From an uncultured Micrococcales bacterium (GTDB lineage: Bacteria; Actinomycetota; Actinomycetes; Actinomycetales; Microbacteriaceae), in contig CAJXMQ010000025.1 of assembly GCA_913056225.1 (NCBI GenBank), positions 1 to 12,328 on the forward strand: a stretch of 12,328 nt of DNA, given 5' to 3'. The translations under genes were made by a program, and so were the position numbers. How positions within the stretch are numbered: the stretch's first letter is position 1; each line of letters starts with the position of its first letter. Below are positions 1 to 6,045 of this stretch, in pieces. The notes under the pieces were generated by a model that made no database searches, was not told the DNA's origin, and was given only the letters and a program-made list of their open reading frames with translations.

Positions 1-508
1 CGTTCATGGCGTAACCAACGAGATTGCCCAACGTGATGGTGTGTCTCCAGTCATCGCACTTACTGAACTTTCGGAACTGCTAAGTCGGCATTTTGCGGAC
101 GGCACTCCAGTAGTTGCTTTTAATGCCCCGTACGATTTCACAATTCTTAGAAATGAATTGATTCGACATGGTTTGCCAGCGCTTTCCGTCAAGCCGGTGA
201 TAGATCCTCTGGTTATTGATAAGCGGTTTGTTCAATTTAGAAAAGGTAAAAGAACGCTCAGCATTCTTTGCGGACACTATTCGATTGAGTTGCTGAATGC
301 GCATGAGTCGTCCGCAGACGCTCTCGCTGCAGTGAGATTGGCTCAGCACCAAGCGAGAATTTTTGCCAATGAAATTGAACCAGATGTGTTCAAGTTACAT
401 GAATTGCAAATTGATTGGAGCAAAGCTCAGGATGAGAACTTTGCAAAATTCATGGCAACTAAAAATCCCGGATTCAAAATCAACCCGGGATGGCCAGAAA
501 AGCCCTAG
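1..508 (+). CDS. DnaQ-like 3'-5' exonuclease (DEDDh family), 5' truncated by the window edge
   Basis: This is the C-terminal part of an RNase T/DnaQ-fold exonuclease. The frame stays open to the left edge, where it reads VHGVTNEIAQRDGVSP, so the GTG at 41 is an internal valine and not the start. 'HG(I/V)TNE.A' is typical of actinobacterial stand-alone relatives of the DNA polymerase III epsilon subunit. The second acidic motif is NAPYDFTIL, with its Asp at about 134-136. The third is H-x4-D in AHESSAD (His 302-304, Asp 317-319), which marks the DEDDh subgroup. The first motif (DxE) must lie upstream of the window. About 168 codons are visible and family members are usually somewhat over 200. 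By family it removes nucleotides from 3' ends in DNA repair or proofreading; the exact substrate cannot be told. The stop TAG interlocks with the stop of rpmE2 in the tetranucleotide CTAG (505-508). Confidence 0.85.
   Translation, partial: VHGVTNEIAQRDGVSPVIALTELSELLSRHFADGTPVVAFNAPYDFTILRNELIRHGLPALSVKPVIDPLVIDKRFVQFRKGKRTLSILCGHYSIELLNAHESSADALAAVRLAQHQARIFANEIEPDVFKLHELQIDWSKAQDENFAKFMATKNPGFKINPGWPEKP
465..491 (-). terminator. Probable intrinsic terminator of rpmE2, inside the exonuclease gene
   Basis: Read on the minus strand, the first stem arm (491 to 485, ATCCCGG) pairs with the second (471 to 465, CCGGGAT). This gives a perfect 7-bp GC-rich stem around a 13-nt loop. It is followed at once by a run of T (465-461, five Ts counting the stem end). 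The hairpin begins 14 nt past the rpmE2 stop. It lies wholly inside the 3' coding part of the convergent exonuclease gene, where the plus strand shows the A-run before the stem and so cannot terminate in that direction. No energy calculation was done. Confidence 0.6.
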
Positions 509-753
509 CCGAAGTTTTTGTAACGCTCGTTGAATCTTTCGACACGTCCCGCACTGTCCATAATGCGCTGCTTACCCGTGTAGAACGGGTGTGAGGCAGA
601 TGAGATTTCAACGTCAAATACTGGGTAGGTGTTTCCATCCTCCCACTCAATTGTCTTGTCGCTAGTTACGGTTGAGCGAGTTAGGAATGTTGCACCGCTC
701 GCTAGGTCGCGAAAGACAACTGTCTGGTAGTCGGGGTGAATGTCAGCCTTCAT
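505..753 (-). CDS. rpmE2: 50S ribosomal protein L31 type B
   Basis: An 82-residue protein beginning MKADIHPDYQ, with the family segments VFRDLASGATFLTRST, SSASHPFYTGKQ and GRVERFNERY. Length and sequence fit bL31 type B, which sits on the large subunit and bridges to the 30S head. It contains no cysteine, so it is the zinc-independent (C-) form; in many bacteria this paralogue replaces the zinc-binding L31 when zinc is scarce, often under Zur control. I see no clear Zur box in the 69-bp leader. The ATG at 753 is preceded by AAAGG at a normal distance. The gene follows the ABC ATPase on the same strand. A probable intrinsic terminator lies just past its stop, inside the convergent exonuclease gene. 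Confidence 0.95.
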   Translation of the reverse strand: MKADIHPDYQTVVFRDLASGATFLTRSTVTSDKTIEWEDGNTYPVFDVEISSASHPFYTGKQRIMDSAGRVERFNERYKNFG

Positions 754-822
754 TTATAAACCTTTGATGAATTGGTATTTAACAAGCTCAAATACTAGCA
801 CTACAGCATCAACAATTGAAGC

Positions 823-1608
823 CTAGGATTTCGATCTAACCGTGAATCTTCCCTGATTGCTGATCACCGTCATGTTGTATTCGAAACAATCACTGATTTT
901 CTCGCTGGTCAACACCTCATTGATCGAACCTTGGCTATGCACCTTTCCGTTGCTCATCAGCATCGCATGAGTGAATCCAGCAGGTATTTCCTCGATGTGG
1001 TGAGTGACCATGATCATTGCTGGAGCGGTAGAGCTTTGCGCATACTCCCCCAAAAGCTTCACGGTCTGCTCTCGCGCTGCCATGTCCAGTGATGCAACTG
1101 GCTCATCCATCAGCATCAGTTCAGGATCGGTCATTACTGATCTTGCAATCTGAACTCTTTTTTTCTCTCCGTCGCTAAGGGTGCCAAAGGCACGTTCCTC
1201 TAAGCCTGCTAAGCCCCATTCGGAGAGAACTCTGCGAGCGCGACGAAGATCGATATCTTCATACTCTTCTTTCCAGCGACCAGTTATTCCATAGCTGGCG
1301 GTCATAACCGCATCCAAAACCTTTTCACTGTTGGGAACGTGGTCAGTCAATGCGTTGGATGCAAATCCGATGCGAGTTCTGAGTTCAAAGACATTTACCT
1401 CACCAAGGTTTTTATCAAGGATGTTTGCGCTTCCCTTGCTTGGATGAATCTGAGCGGCAGCCACCCGCAGGAGAGTGGTTTTGCCAGCTCCGTTTGGTCC
1501 AATGATTGCCCATCTTTGGTGGGGGTGAACCTGCCAATTGACGTCAGCAATAATCTCGCGGTTGTCTCGAACCACGCTTACCGATGAGAAATTCACTACT
1601 TCAGCCAT
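823..1608 (-). CDS. Orphan ABC transporter ATP-binding protein
   Basis: A single ABC nucleotide-binding domain of 261 residues. Walker A is GPNGAGKT (residues 37-44), the ABC signature LSDGEKKR (144-151), Walker B ELMLMDEP with catalytic Glu169, and the H-loop VTHH (His203). Where most ABC ATPases have the Q-loop glutamine, this protein reads GFASNAL (about 81-87) with no Gln. There is no second ATPase domain and no permease or binding-protein gene beside it. Such single-domain proteins are often labelled iron-complex or YlmA-like ATPases, but the substrate cannot be inferred here. A non-transport role is also possible. The ATG at 1608 is supported by the first beta strand starting at residue 3; only a weak AGG precedes it. 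It diverges from serB across 62 bp and may be co-transcribed with rpmE2, 69 bp downstream. Confidence 0.85.
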   Translation of the reverse strand: MAEVVNFSSVSVVRDNREIIADVNWQVHPHQRWAIIGPNGAGKTTLLRVAAAQIHPSKGSANILDKNLGEVNVFELRTRIGFASNALTDHVPNSEKVLDAVMTASYGITGRWKEEYEDIDLRRARRVLSEWGLAGLEERAFGTLSDGEKKRVQIARSVMTDPELMLMDEPVASLDMAAREQTVKLLGEYAQSSTAPAMIMVTHHIEEIPAGFTHAMLMSNGKVHSQGSINEVLTSEKISDCFEYNMTVISNQGRFTVRSKS

Positions 1609-1670
1609 ATGTTGCCTAAGCTTAGCTTTTGAGCCTGCAGTTTTTCGGCAATAACACCTAATTCAAATCA
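1609..1670. promoter_or_regulatory. Divergent spacer between the ABC ATPase and serB, with a 10-bp palindrome
   Basis: This 62-bp spacer must hold the promoters of both divergent genes. It contains a perfect palindrome, CTAAGCTTAG (1616-1625), 8 bp upstream of the ABC ATPase start codon, where a bound repressor could block expression. On the serB side TAATTC (1659-1664) sits where a -10 element would be if transcription began on the serB GTG. Neither element matches a regulator I can name with confidence. Confidence 0.3.
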
Positions 1671-2309
1671 GTGGAGGCAAATATCTCGGTCCTAGTTGTT
1701 TTTGATGTTGATTCCACATTGATCGCTCATGAGGCAATTGAAGAGATTGCTGAAGTTTTGGGAAAACGTGAGCAGGTGGCAAGGATTACCGACTCAGCCA
1801 TGCGAGGAGAGATTGACTTCGAGCAATCACTCAGAGAAAGGGTCGGCTTACTTAGAGGAGTAACAGAAGCCCAACTTGTCGAAATCTCAAAAGAATTTAG
1901 GATCAACACCGGAGCGAAAGAGTTAATTGAACACGTTCACACCCTCGGCGGGAGAGCCTGTGCCGTTTCCGGTGGCTTCAGCTCCTTGCTCGTTGGTATC
2001 GCAGACGCATTGAATCTTGATGATTACCTGGCCAACACACTGGAATTGAATTCAGGCAAACTCACTGGAGGCTTACTGCCTCCAATCATTGACGCACAGG
2101 CCAAGCAGCAGGCCCTGTTGAATTGGTCCAAAAAATTTCAAATTCCACTGAACAAGACCGTAGCAATAGGTGATGGGGCAAATGATTTGCTAATGCTCAA
2201 ACAAGCGCAGGTCAGTATCGGGTTTATGCCCAAGCCAGTAGTTGCTGAGGCTGTTCAGCATGTCTTGGCAGAGCCTGATTTCAGACCGGTAATTGACCTA
2301 CTCCCCTAG
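1671..2309 (+). CDS. serB: Phosphoserine phosphatase, short form
   Basis: A haloacid-dehalogenase-fold phosphatase of 212 residues that hydrolyses phosphoserine to serine, the last step of serine synthesis. The nucleophile motif is FDVDSTL (Asp12, Asp14), followed by EAIEEIA in the cap region. Motif II is the serine in AVSGGF (Ser100), and motif III is GDGANDLLML (Asp168, Asp172). It lacks the N-terminal ACT regulatory domains found in mycobacterial and some other long SerB proteins. The start is uncertain: GTG at 1671 has no Shine-Dalgarno in front of it, yet GGAGG lies just inside the frame (1673-1677) with no ATG, GTG or TTG at the right distance after it. A leaderless GTG start is the simplest reading. 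The stop interlocks with that of fabI in CTAG (2306-2309). Confidence 0.92.
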   Translation: MEANISVLVVFDVDSTLIAHEAIEEIAEVLGKREQVARITDSAMRGEIDFEQSLRERVGLLRGVTEAQLVEISKEFRINTGAKELIEHVHTLGGRACAVSGGFSSLLVGIADALNLDDYLANTLELNSGKLTGGLLPPIIDAQAKQQALLNWSKKFQIPLNKTVAIGDGANDLLMLKQAQVSIGFMPKPVVAEAVQHVLAEPDFRPVIDLLP

Positions 2310-3073
2310 GCTCCGGTTGAGTGCAATCCACCGTCAACGTGGACAATCTCCCCAGTCGTGGCTGGAAAGAAATCACTTAATAGCGCAATAATCGCCTTTG
2401 CTGCAGGTTCCGTGTCGGTTAGGTTCCAACCCAAAGGTGCACGATCTGTCCACAGCTCTTCCATAGTTGCAAAACCCGGGATTCCCTTTGCTGCAGTGGT
2501 CCTTAGTGGTCCAGCACTTACCAGGTTGACCCTGATCCCCTCAGCACCCAGATACCTTGCAAGATATCGGGATGTGGATTCAAAAGCCGCCTTGGCAACT
2601 CCCATCCAGTCATAAACAGGCCAGGACAAGGAGGCGTCAAAAGTTAGCCCGACAACACTGCTGGGATTATTTAATTTATCCTGCAAAGCAGCGGTGATTG
2701 ACTTCAATGAGTAGGCGCTAACCTCAACCGCGTTGGAAACGTCACTCCATTCTGTTTGCAAGAAGTTGCCCCCAAGAGCGCTTTGAGGAGCAAACGCTAT
2801 TGCGTGAACAATTCCATCCAGTGAATCAAAATGTTCGCCCACTCTCTCGCTCAACTTTGCGAGGTGCTCCGGGTCGGTTGCATCCAGCTCGATTACCTCA
2901 GCTTTTTTAGGAAGCCTTGAAGACATCTTCTCGGTGATTGGTAGCATTCTCCCAAAGCTTGAAAGTATTACCTCAGCACCCTGTTCTTGAGCGATTCGGG
3001 CTGCGGTGTAAGCAATAGAAGCTTCTGTGAGAACTCCGGTGATCAGTATTTTCTTACCTTCTAAAATTCCCAT
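2306..3073 (-). CDS. fabI: Enoyl-[acyl-carrier-protein] reductase (NADH), InhA-like
   Basis: A short-chain dehydrogenase/reductase of 255 residues that reduces trans-2-enoyl-ACP in the last step of each fatty-acid elongation cycle. The N terminus has the FabI-type nucleotide motif ITGVLTEASIAY (11-22). The catalytic pair is Y-x6-K in YDWMGVAK (Tyr154, Lys161), with the conserved Met157 between them. Further family segments are FDASLSWPVY, AGPLRT, RAPLGWN and PATTGEIVHVDGG. The order fabG-fabI matches the mycobacterial fabG1-inhA operon. The cofactor-pocket segment reads VHAIAF, so Ala91 stands where mycobacterial InhA has Ser94. The ATG is preceded by AGGAGA, 9 bp after the fabG stop, so the two are surely co-transcribed. 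Confidence 0.95.
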   Translation of the reverse strand: MGILEGKKILITGVLTEASIAYTAARIAQEQGAEVILSSFGRMLPITEKMSSRLPKKAEVIELDATDPEHLAKLSERVGEHFDSLDGIVHAIAFAPQSALGGNFLQTEWSDVSNAVEVSAYSLKSITAALQDKLNNPSSVVGLTFDASLSWPVYDWMGVAKAAFESTSRYLARYLGAEGIRVNLVSAGPLRTTAAKGIPGFATMEELWTDRAPLGWNLTDTEPAAKAIIALLSDFFPATTGEIVHVDGGLHSTGA

Positions 3074-3082
3074 GACTGTCTC

Positions 3083-3787
3083 CTAGTGTCCCATTCCTAA
3101 TCCGCCATCTACGGGGATTATTGCACCTGTTATGTAGCCCGCTTCTTCACCGACTAAGAAACTAACGGTAGCGGCTACCTCCGCGGGTTCGGCAAATCGA
3201 CCCGCTGGAATCCTTGATTTGTAATCTTCTTGGGTTTGTTCCGGCAAAGATGCAGTCATGTCGGTGTTGATAAACCCAGGAGCGACAACATTGGCCGTTA
3301 TGTTTTTTCCACCCAGTTCTTGAGTAATGCTTCTGGCTATACCCACCAATCCAGATTTGGAAGCAGAGTAGTTCACCTGTCCAGGAGAGCCAATGGAACC
3401 AACGACGCTTCCTATTAGGACAATCCGGCCGTGTTTGGCCTTCAGCATCGACCTGATGACCCTTCTCACAACCCTGAATGTTCCAGTCAGGTTTGTCTGA
3501 ATTACCTGCTCAAAATCCTCATCTGACATTCGCAGCAATAATTGATCATTGGTTATGCCGGCGTTAGCGACCAATAATTCAATTGGTCCAAGTTTTGACT
3601 CAACTTCCGAAACCGCAGCATCCAACGATTCTGGCTGGTTTAGATCGGCTACAACTGCGAGAGTGCCAGCAACTTCTGTTCCGTCCCTGGAGGTTATTGC
3701 CACCTGATAGCCATCACTGACCAGTCTTTCAGCGATTGCTTTGCCAATGCCGCGGTTACCGCCTGTAACCAAAGCTGTCTTTGTCAT
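3083..3787 (-). CDS. fabG: 3-oxoacyl-[acyl-carrier-protein] reductase
   Basis: A classical short-chain dehydrogenase of 234 residues that reduces 3-oxoacyl-ACP with NADPH, the first reductive step of fatty-acid elongation. Visible motifs are the cofactor loop TGGNRGIG (8-15), the NAG turn (75-77), and the catalytic residues Asn99, Ser127, Tyr140 and Lys144 (NYSASK). The C terminus has ITGAIIPVDGG (219-229), typical of FabG. The ATG at 3787 has a strong Shine-Dalgarno (GGAGG, 5-nt spacing). It is the first gene of the fabG-fabI unit and diverges from the DUF3099/SURF1 run. Other short-chain reductases can look similar, but the adjacent fabI makes FabG by far the best reading. Confidence 0.94.
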   Translation of the reverse strand: MTKTALVTGGNRGIGKAIAERLVSDGYQVAITSRDGTEVAGTLAVVADLNQPESLDAAVSEVESKLGPIELLVANAGITNDQLLLRMSDEDFEQVIQTNLTGTFRVVRRVIRSMLKAKHGRIVLIGSVVGSIGSPGQVNYSASKSGLVGIARSITQELGGKNITANVVAPGFINTDMTASLPEQTQEDYKSRIPAGRFAEPAEVAATVSFLVGEEAGYITGAIIPVDGGLGMGH

Positions 3788-3867
3788 AATACCTCCGGGA
3801 ATATCTTTGCCAGTTTTCCTTTTTGACTACCCAGAGTCTAGCCATCGACCGAAATGAGCAGCACATA
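3788..3867. promoter_or_regulatory. Divergent spacer between fabG and the DUF3099 gene
   Basis: An 80-bp spacer that must drive both operons. On the minus strand TAGACT (3840-3835) could be a -10 element for fabG, but its -35 is poor. On the plus strand TTGACT (3823-3828) is a good -35, with no matching -10 at 16-18 bp. CATAAT (3864-3869) resembles a -10 but overlaps the proposed ATG of the next gene. No operator can be named. Confidence 0.25.
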
Positions 3868-4152
3868 ATGGATAAGCCACAGAGCGCCACCAGTCTGGAG
3901 AGCACTCCAGAACAAGAGCGCAAAGATAGGCTGATTAAATACTCAATTGCAATGGGAATCAGGGTAATTTGCCTTATTGTTGGGGTTTTCTTGCAAGGCT
4001 GGATGATGTGGGTGGCATTTGCTGGAGCAATCTTCCTTCCCTATTTCGCGGTGATTTTGGCAAACGCCCCATCCAGCTCCAGCTCAAGCAGAAAAGCCAC
4101 TTCCCCAACCAAGTCAATCTCTGCGGATAAGTTCAACATCGTCGATGACTAA
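3868..4152 (+). CDS. DUF3099 family small membrane protein
   Basis: A 94-residue protein from the ATG at 3868. A charged N terminus (about 1-24) is followed by two membrane segments, about 30-47 and 49-66, with the family pattern YSIAMGIRVICLI and FLPYFAVILAN. A serine-rich tail (69-75) leads into a polar C terminus. This arrangement fits the actinobacterial DUF3099 family, whose function is unknown. The frame extends upstream to a TTG at 3823, which would add 15 residues, but that TTG has no ribosome-binding site and the extension has no family-like sequence. The 3868 ATG also has only a weak site, so the start is moderately certain. The last 8 nt overlap the next gene, pointing to translational coupling in the run that leads into SURF1. 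Confidence 0.8.
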   Translation: MDKPQSATSLESTPEQERKDRLIKYSIAMGIRVICLIVGVFLQGWMMWVAFAGAIFLPYFAVILANAPSSSSSSRKATSPTKSISADKFNIVDD

Positions 4153-4336
4153 CGAGCTCAAATGCTCTCGTGCTGGCTGTGAAAAGTCAGCTAGTTTTTA
4201 TATTCATTGGCGCAACCCAAAGATTCACACTGCAGACCGAATTAAGGTCTGGCTATCCTGTGAATCTCACAGACAGTATTTTGTTGATTACCTTTCAATG
4301 AGAGAATTCTTCTTGGAGGCAAAAATCATTGAATAA
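4145..4336 (+). CDS. Small Cys/His protein, possible zinc-binding fold, unknown function
   Basis: A 63-residue protein with a C-x4-C pair near the N terminus (Cys7, Cys12 in CSRAGC) and a C-x2-H pair later (Cys39, His42 in CESH). The four could form one zinc site. A conserved-looking stretch, HWRNPKIHTADRIKVWL (21-37), lies between them, and the C terminus is probably helical. It overlaps the upstream DUF3099 gene and the downstream SURF1 gene by 8 nt each, so it is clearly translated as part of this operon. I recall similar short proteins in Microbacteriaceae carrying the unlikely label 'acetone carboxylase'; nothing here supports that activity. Metal binding and any role in oxidase assembly are inference from residues and neighbours. 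Confidence 0.75.
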   Translation: MTNELKCSRAGCEKSASFYIHWRNPKIHTADRIKVWLSCESHRQYFVDYLSMREFFLEAKIIE

Positions 4337-5126
4337 CTTTGCTAGATGGAGCGGCTGGTTCGCTTTGGTGTTGGTTTTTGCCACGGCAACGGTTTTTCTT
4401 TCCTCTTGGCAATTCGACCGCCGAGAAGACAAAGTCGACCGAATCGAATTGGTCCAGGAAAACTACTATGCACCCGTATCGACTTTGAATGAGGCAACCG
4501 CCAATTCTGAATTACCAGCAGAAAACGAATGGATGAGGGTTGAGCTGAGCGGAAACTACCTCACTGACCACACATACATCGTCAGAAACCGACCATTGAA
4601 TGGACAACCTGGTTTTTTGCAGTTGGTTCCCTTCCAAACAAATGACGGCAAAATCATCGCTATCGAAAGAGGCTGGCTACCGACGGGAAACGAGCAGGAC
4701 TCCCCCGATATCAATCCGTTTATCTCTGACACTCAAAAAACCATCACCGCTCGATTGCGACCGAATGAGCCTGAGATCAGCAGATCTGCCCCCGAAGGTC
4801 AAATTGAGAACATAAACATCCCAAGATTTGAAGAGATAACCGGCTTGGACATGGAGACTGATTTTTATGGGAGGTTGGCATCTGAGACGCCTGCAGAGTC
4901 TTCCTACCCAACTCCCATGCCCATGCCCAGGATGGATGAGGGAAATCACCTCAGCTATGCATTGCAATGGCTTCTGTTTGGAGTGATGGCATTTATCGCG
5001 TTTGGTTGGGCTCTTCGCCAAGAGCTTCTTTACAGGGCTGGGAAACAAAAGGCTAAAAAGAAAGATTTCGACTCAGAAGCCGAAGATTCAATCTTAGATT
5101 CAGCCGAATCCTCTGCCATGCAGTAA
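4329..5126 (+). CDS. SURF1 family cytochrome c oxidase assembly protein
   Basis: A 265-residue membrane protein of the SURF1 family, which helps place heme A in subunit I of aa3-type cytochrome oxidase. The N-terminal membrane segment spans about 9-27 and runs into the family motif SSWQFDRREDK (25-35). A large extracytoplasmic domain follows, with VRNRPLNGQPGFLQLVPF and the AIERGWLP segment (111-118). Next come the second signature NHLSYALQW (206-214) and the C-terminal membrane segment (about 208-227). The tail is highly charged: lysine-rich, then acidic. The start is TTG at 4329, set by a GGAGG nine bases upstream and by the 8-nt overlap with the preceding gene. ctaA and ctaB, which make heme A, lie 5-8 kb away in the same window. 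Confidence 0.9.
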   Translation: MNNFARWSGWFALVLVFATATVFLSSWQFDRREDKVDRIELVQENYYAPVSTLNEATANSELPAENEWMRVELSGNYLTDHTYIVRNRPLNGQPGFLQLVPFQTNDGKIIAIERGWLPTGNEQDSPDINPFISDTQKTITARLRPNEPEISRSAPEGQIENINIPRFEEITGLDMETDFYGRLASETPAESSYPTPMPMPRMDEGNHLSYALQWLLFGVMAFIAFGWALRQELLYRAGKQKAKKKDFDSEAEDSILDSAESSAMQ

Positions 5127-5161
5127 TGTTTTCCAACAGACCACAGTTTTAGGAGTTTTAG

Positions 5162-5716
5162 ATGTCCAGAGTCGCAGTTTTAGCAGATCGCGTTGTCAGT
5201 CGCTCACTTGTAATGGACGGCATCTTGATCACCGGTTCGATTGCGTTGATGGCGGTTTTGGCGCAGATTTCAATTCCACTTTGGCCGGTTCCGGTTACGC
5301 TTTCAACCCTTGCAGTGATGCTGATCGCTGCAACACTCGGAACTGCGAGGGGAACAGTTTCCATTGTCGGATACCTCAGTGCTGGGGCACTTGGGTTGCC
5401 AGTTTTCGCAGGTGCTGCTTCACTCTCTGCAGTGCGCCCAACCTTTGGCTATCTGGTTGGATTCGTTTTAGCGGCCGTGTTGATTGGTTACTTCGTCTCA
5501 AGAGGTTTTGATAAGAGTTTCTTGAAAATGGCTGGTGTCTTCACCCTTGCCAGTGTTGTCATCTACACAACAGGAGCAGCTTGGCTGGTAACTGGATTCG
5601 GAATGGATATTCAGCAGGCAATTGCTGTTGGTGTGTTGCCATTCCTCATCGGAGACGCGTTGAAGGTGGTTTTAGCAAGCTCACTGATAGCTGGAGCGAG
5701 AAAGATTCTGAACTAA
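5162..5716 (+). CDS. bioY: BioY biotin transporter, substrate-binding (S) component
   Basis: A hydrophobic protein of 184 residues with about six membrane segments that binds biotin in energy-coupling-factor transporters. Family landmarks are WPVPVTLSTLAVML (41-54), the short loop YLSAGALGLPVFAG (71-84), RPTFGYLVGF (92-101) and LPFLIGDALKVVLA (159-172). The usual glycine in PT(G/A)GYL is replaced by Phe here. The ATG follows AGGAG with good spacing. It comes 35 bp after SURF1 on the same strand and may share its transcript. No bioM (ATPase) or bioN (T component) gene is beside it, so it either uses a shared ECF module encoded elsewhere or works alone. Its stop interlocks with that of sufT (CTAA, 5713-5716). 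Confidence 0.93.
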   Translation: MSRVAVLADRVVSRSLVMDGILITGSIALMAVLAQISIPLWPVPVTLSTLAVMLIAATLGTARGTVSIVGYLSAGALGLPVFAGAASLSAVRPTFGYLVGFVLAAVLIGYFVSRGFDKSFLKMAGVFTLASVVIYTTGAAWLVTGFGMDIQQAIAVGVLPFLIGDALKVVLASSLIAGARKILN

Positions 5717-6045
5717 ATACTGAAGCCAATCGAGCGCATTTGCTCTCTTCCGTCTTCAGTAATTCTCTCCGGACCCCATGGTGGCATCCAAACCCAGTTG
5801 ATTCTAAAGGCTTCGACAACACCATCTAAGGCATCGCCGGTCTGTTCCTCCAAAACGTCTGTTAGGGGGCATCCAGCACTGGTGAGCGTCATGTTCACAA
5901 TCAGATTGCCGTCCGGATCTTCTTTCAGCCCATACACCAGCCCAAGATCCACTATGTTGACGCCAATCTCAGGGTCAATCACTTCTTTCATCGCCTCCAG
6001 CACTTCGTCATACTTGCTGGGCGAAAGCTCTAGCTCTTCACTCAA
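5713..6045 (-). CDS. sufT: SufT / MIP18-family (DUF59) Fe-S cluster assembly factor
   Basis: A 110-residue protein with the DUF59 core: VIDPEIGVNIVDLGLVY (22-38) and the TSAGCPL loop (55-61) with the conserved Cys59. The C-terminal part contains RINWVWMPPWGPERITEDG, typical of the actinobacterial SUF-associated form. Proteins of this type help mature or deliver Fe-S clusters; the chemistry is not settled. It is the last gene of the SUF operon. Its TTG start overlaps the sufC stop (TTGA on the minus strand), and AAAGG lies upstream inside sufC, so translation is probably coupled. In many actinobacteria sufS and sufU stand between sufC and sufT; here nothing does. Confidence 0.9.
   Translation of the reverse strand: MSEELELSPSKYDEVLEAMKEVIDPEIGVNIVDLGLVYGLKEDPDGNLIVNMTLTSAGCPLTDVLEEQTGDALDGVVEAFRINWVWMPPWGPERITEDGREQMRSIGFSI
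5718..5761. repeat. 8-bp inverted repeat at the bioY/sufT junction
   Basis: TACTGAAG (5718-5725) and CTTCAGTA (5754-5761) form a perfect 8-bp stem around a 28-nt loop. The loop holds a smaller GAGC/GCTC stem (5732-5735 with 5742-5745). It begins 1 nt past the bioY stop and lies within the last codons of sufT. On the minus strand only TTT follows it and on the plus strand there is no T-run, so it is at best a weak terminator. It could also be an RNA end-protecting hairpin for either transcript. Confidence 0.3.

Noticed and set aside
41..508. A complete small exonuclease starting at GTG 41
   Set aside because: The frame is open to the window edge and the upstream residues (HGVTNE) belong to the family, so 41 is internal.
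754..822. A riboswitch or L31 leader structure upstream of rpmE2
   Set aside because: Only 69 bp with no strong stem or known conserved element; at most a short leader.
3823..3867. A longer DUF3099 protein starting at TTG 3823
   Set aside because: There is no ribosome-binding site, the added residues show no family pattern, and the TTG is part of a -35-like TTGACT.
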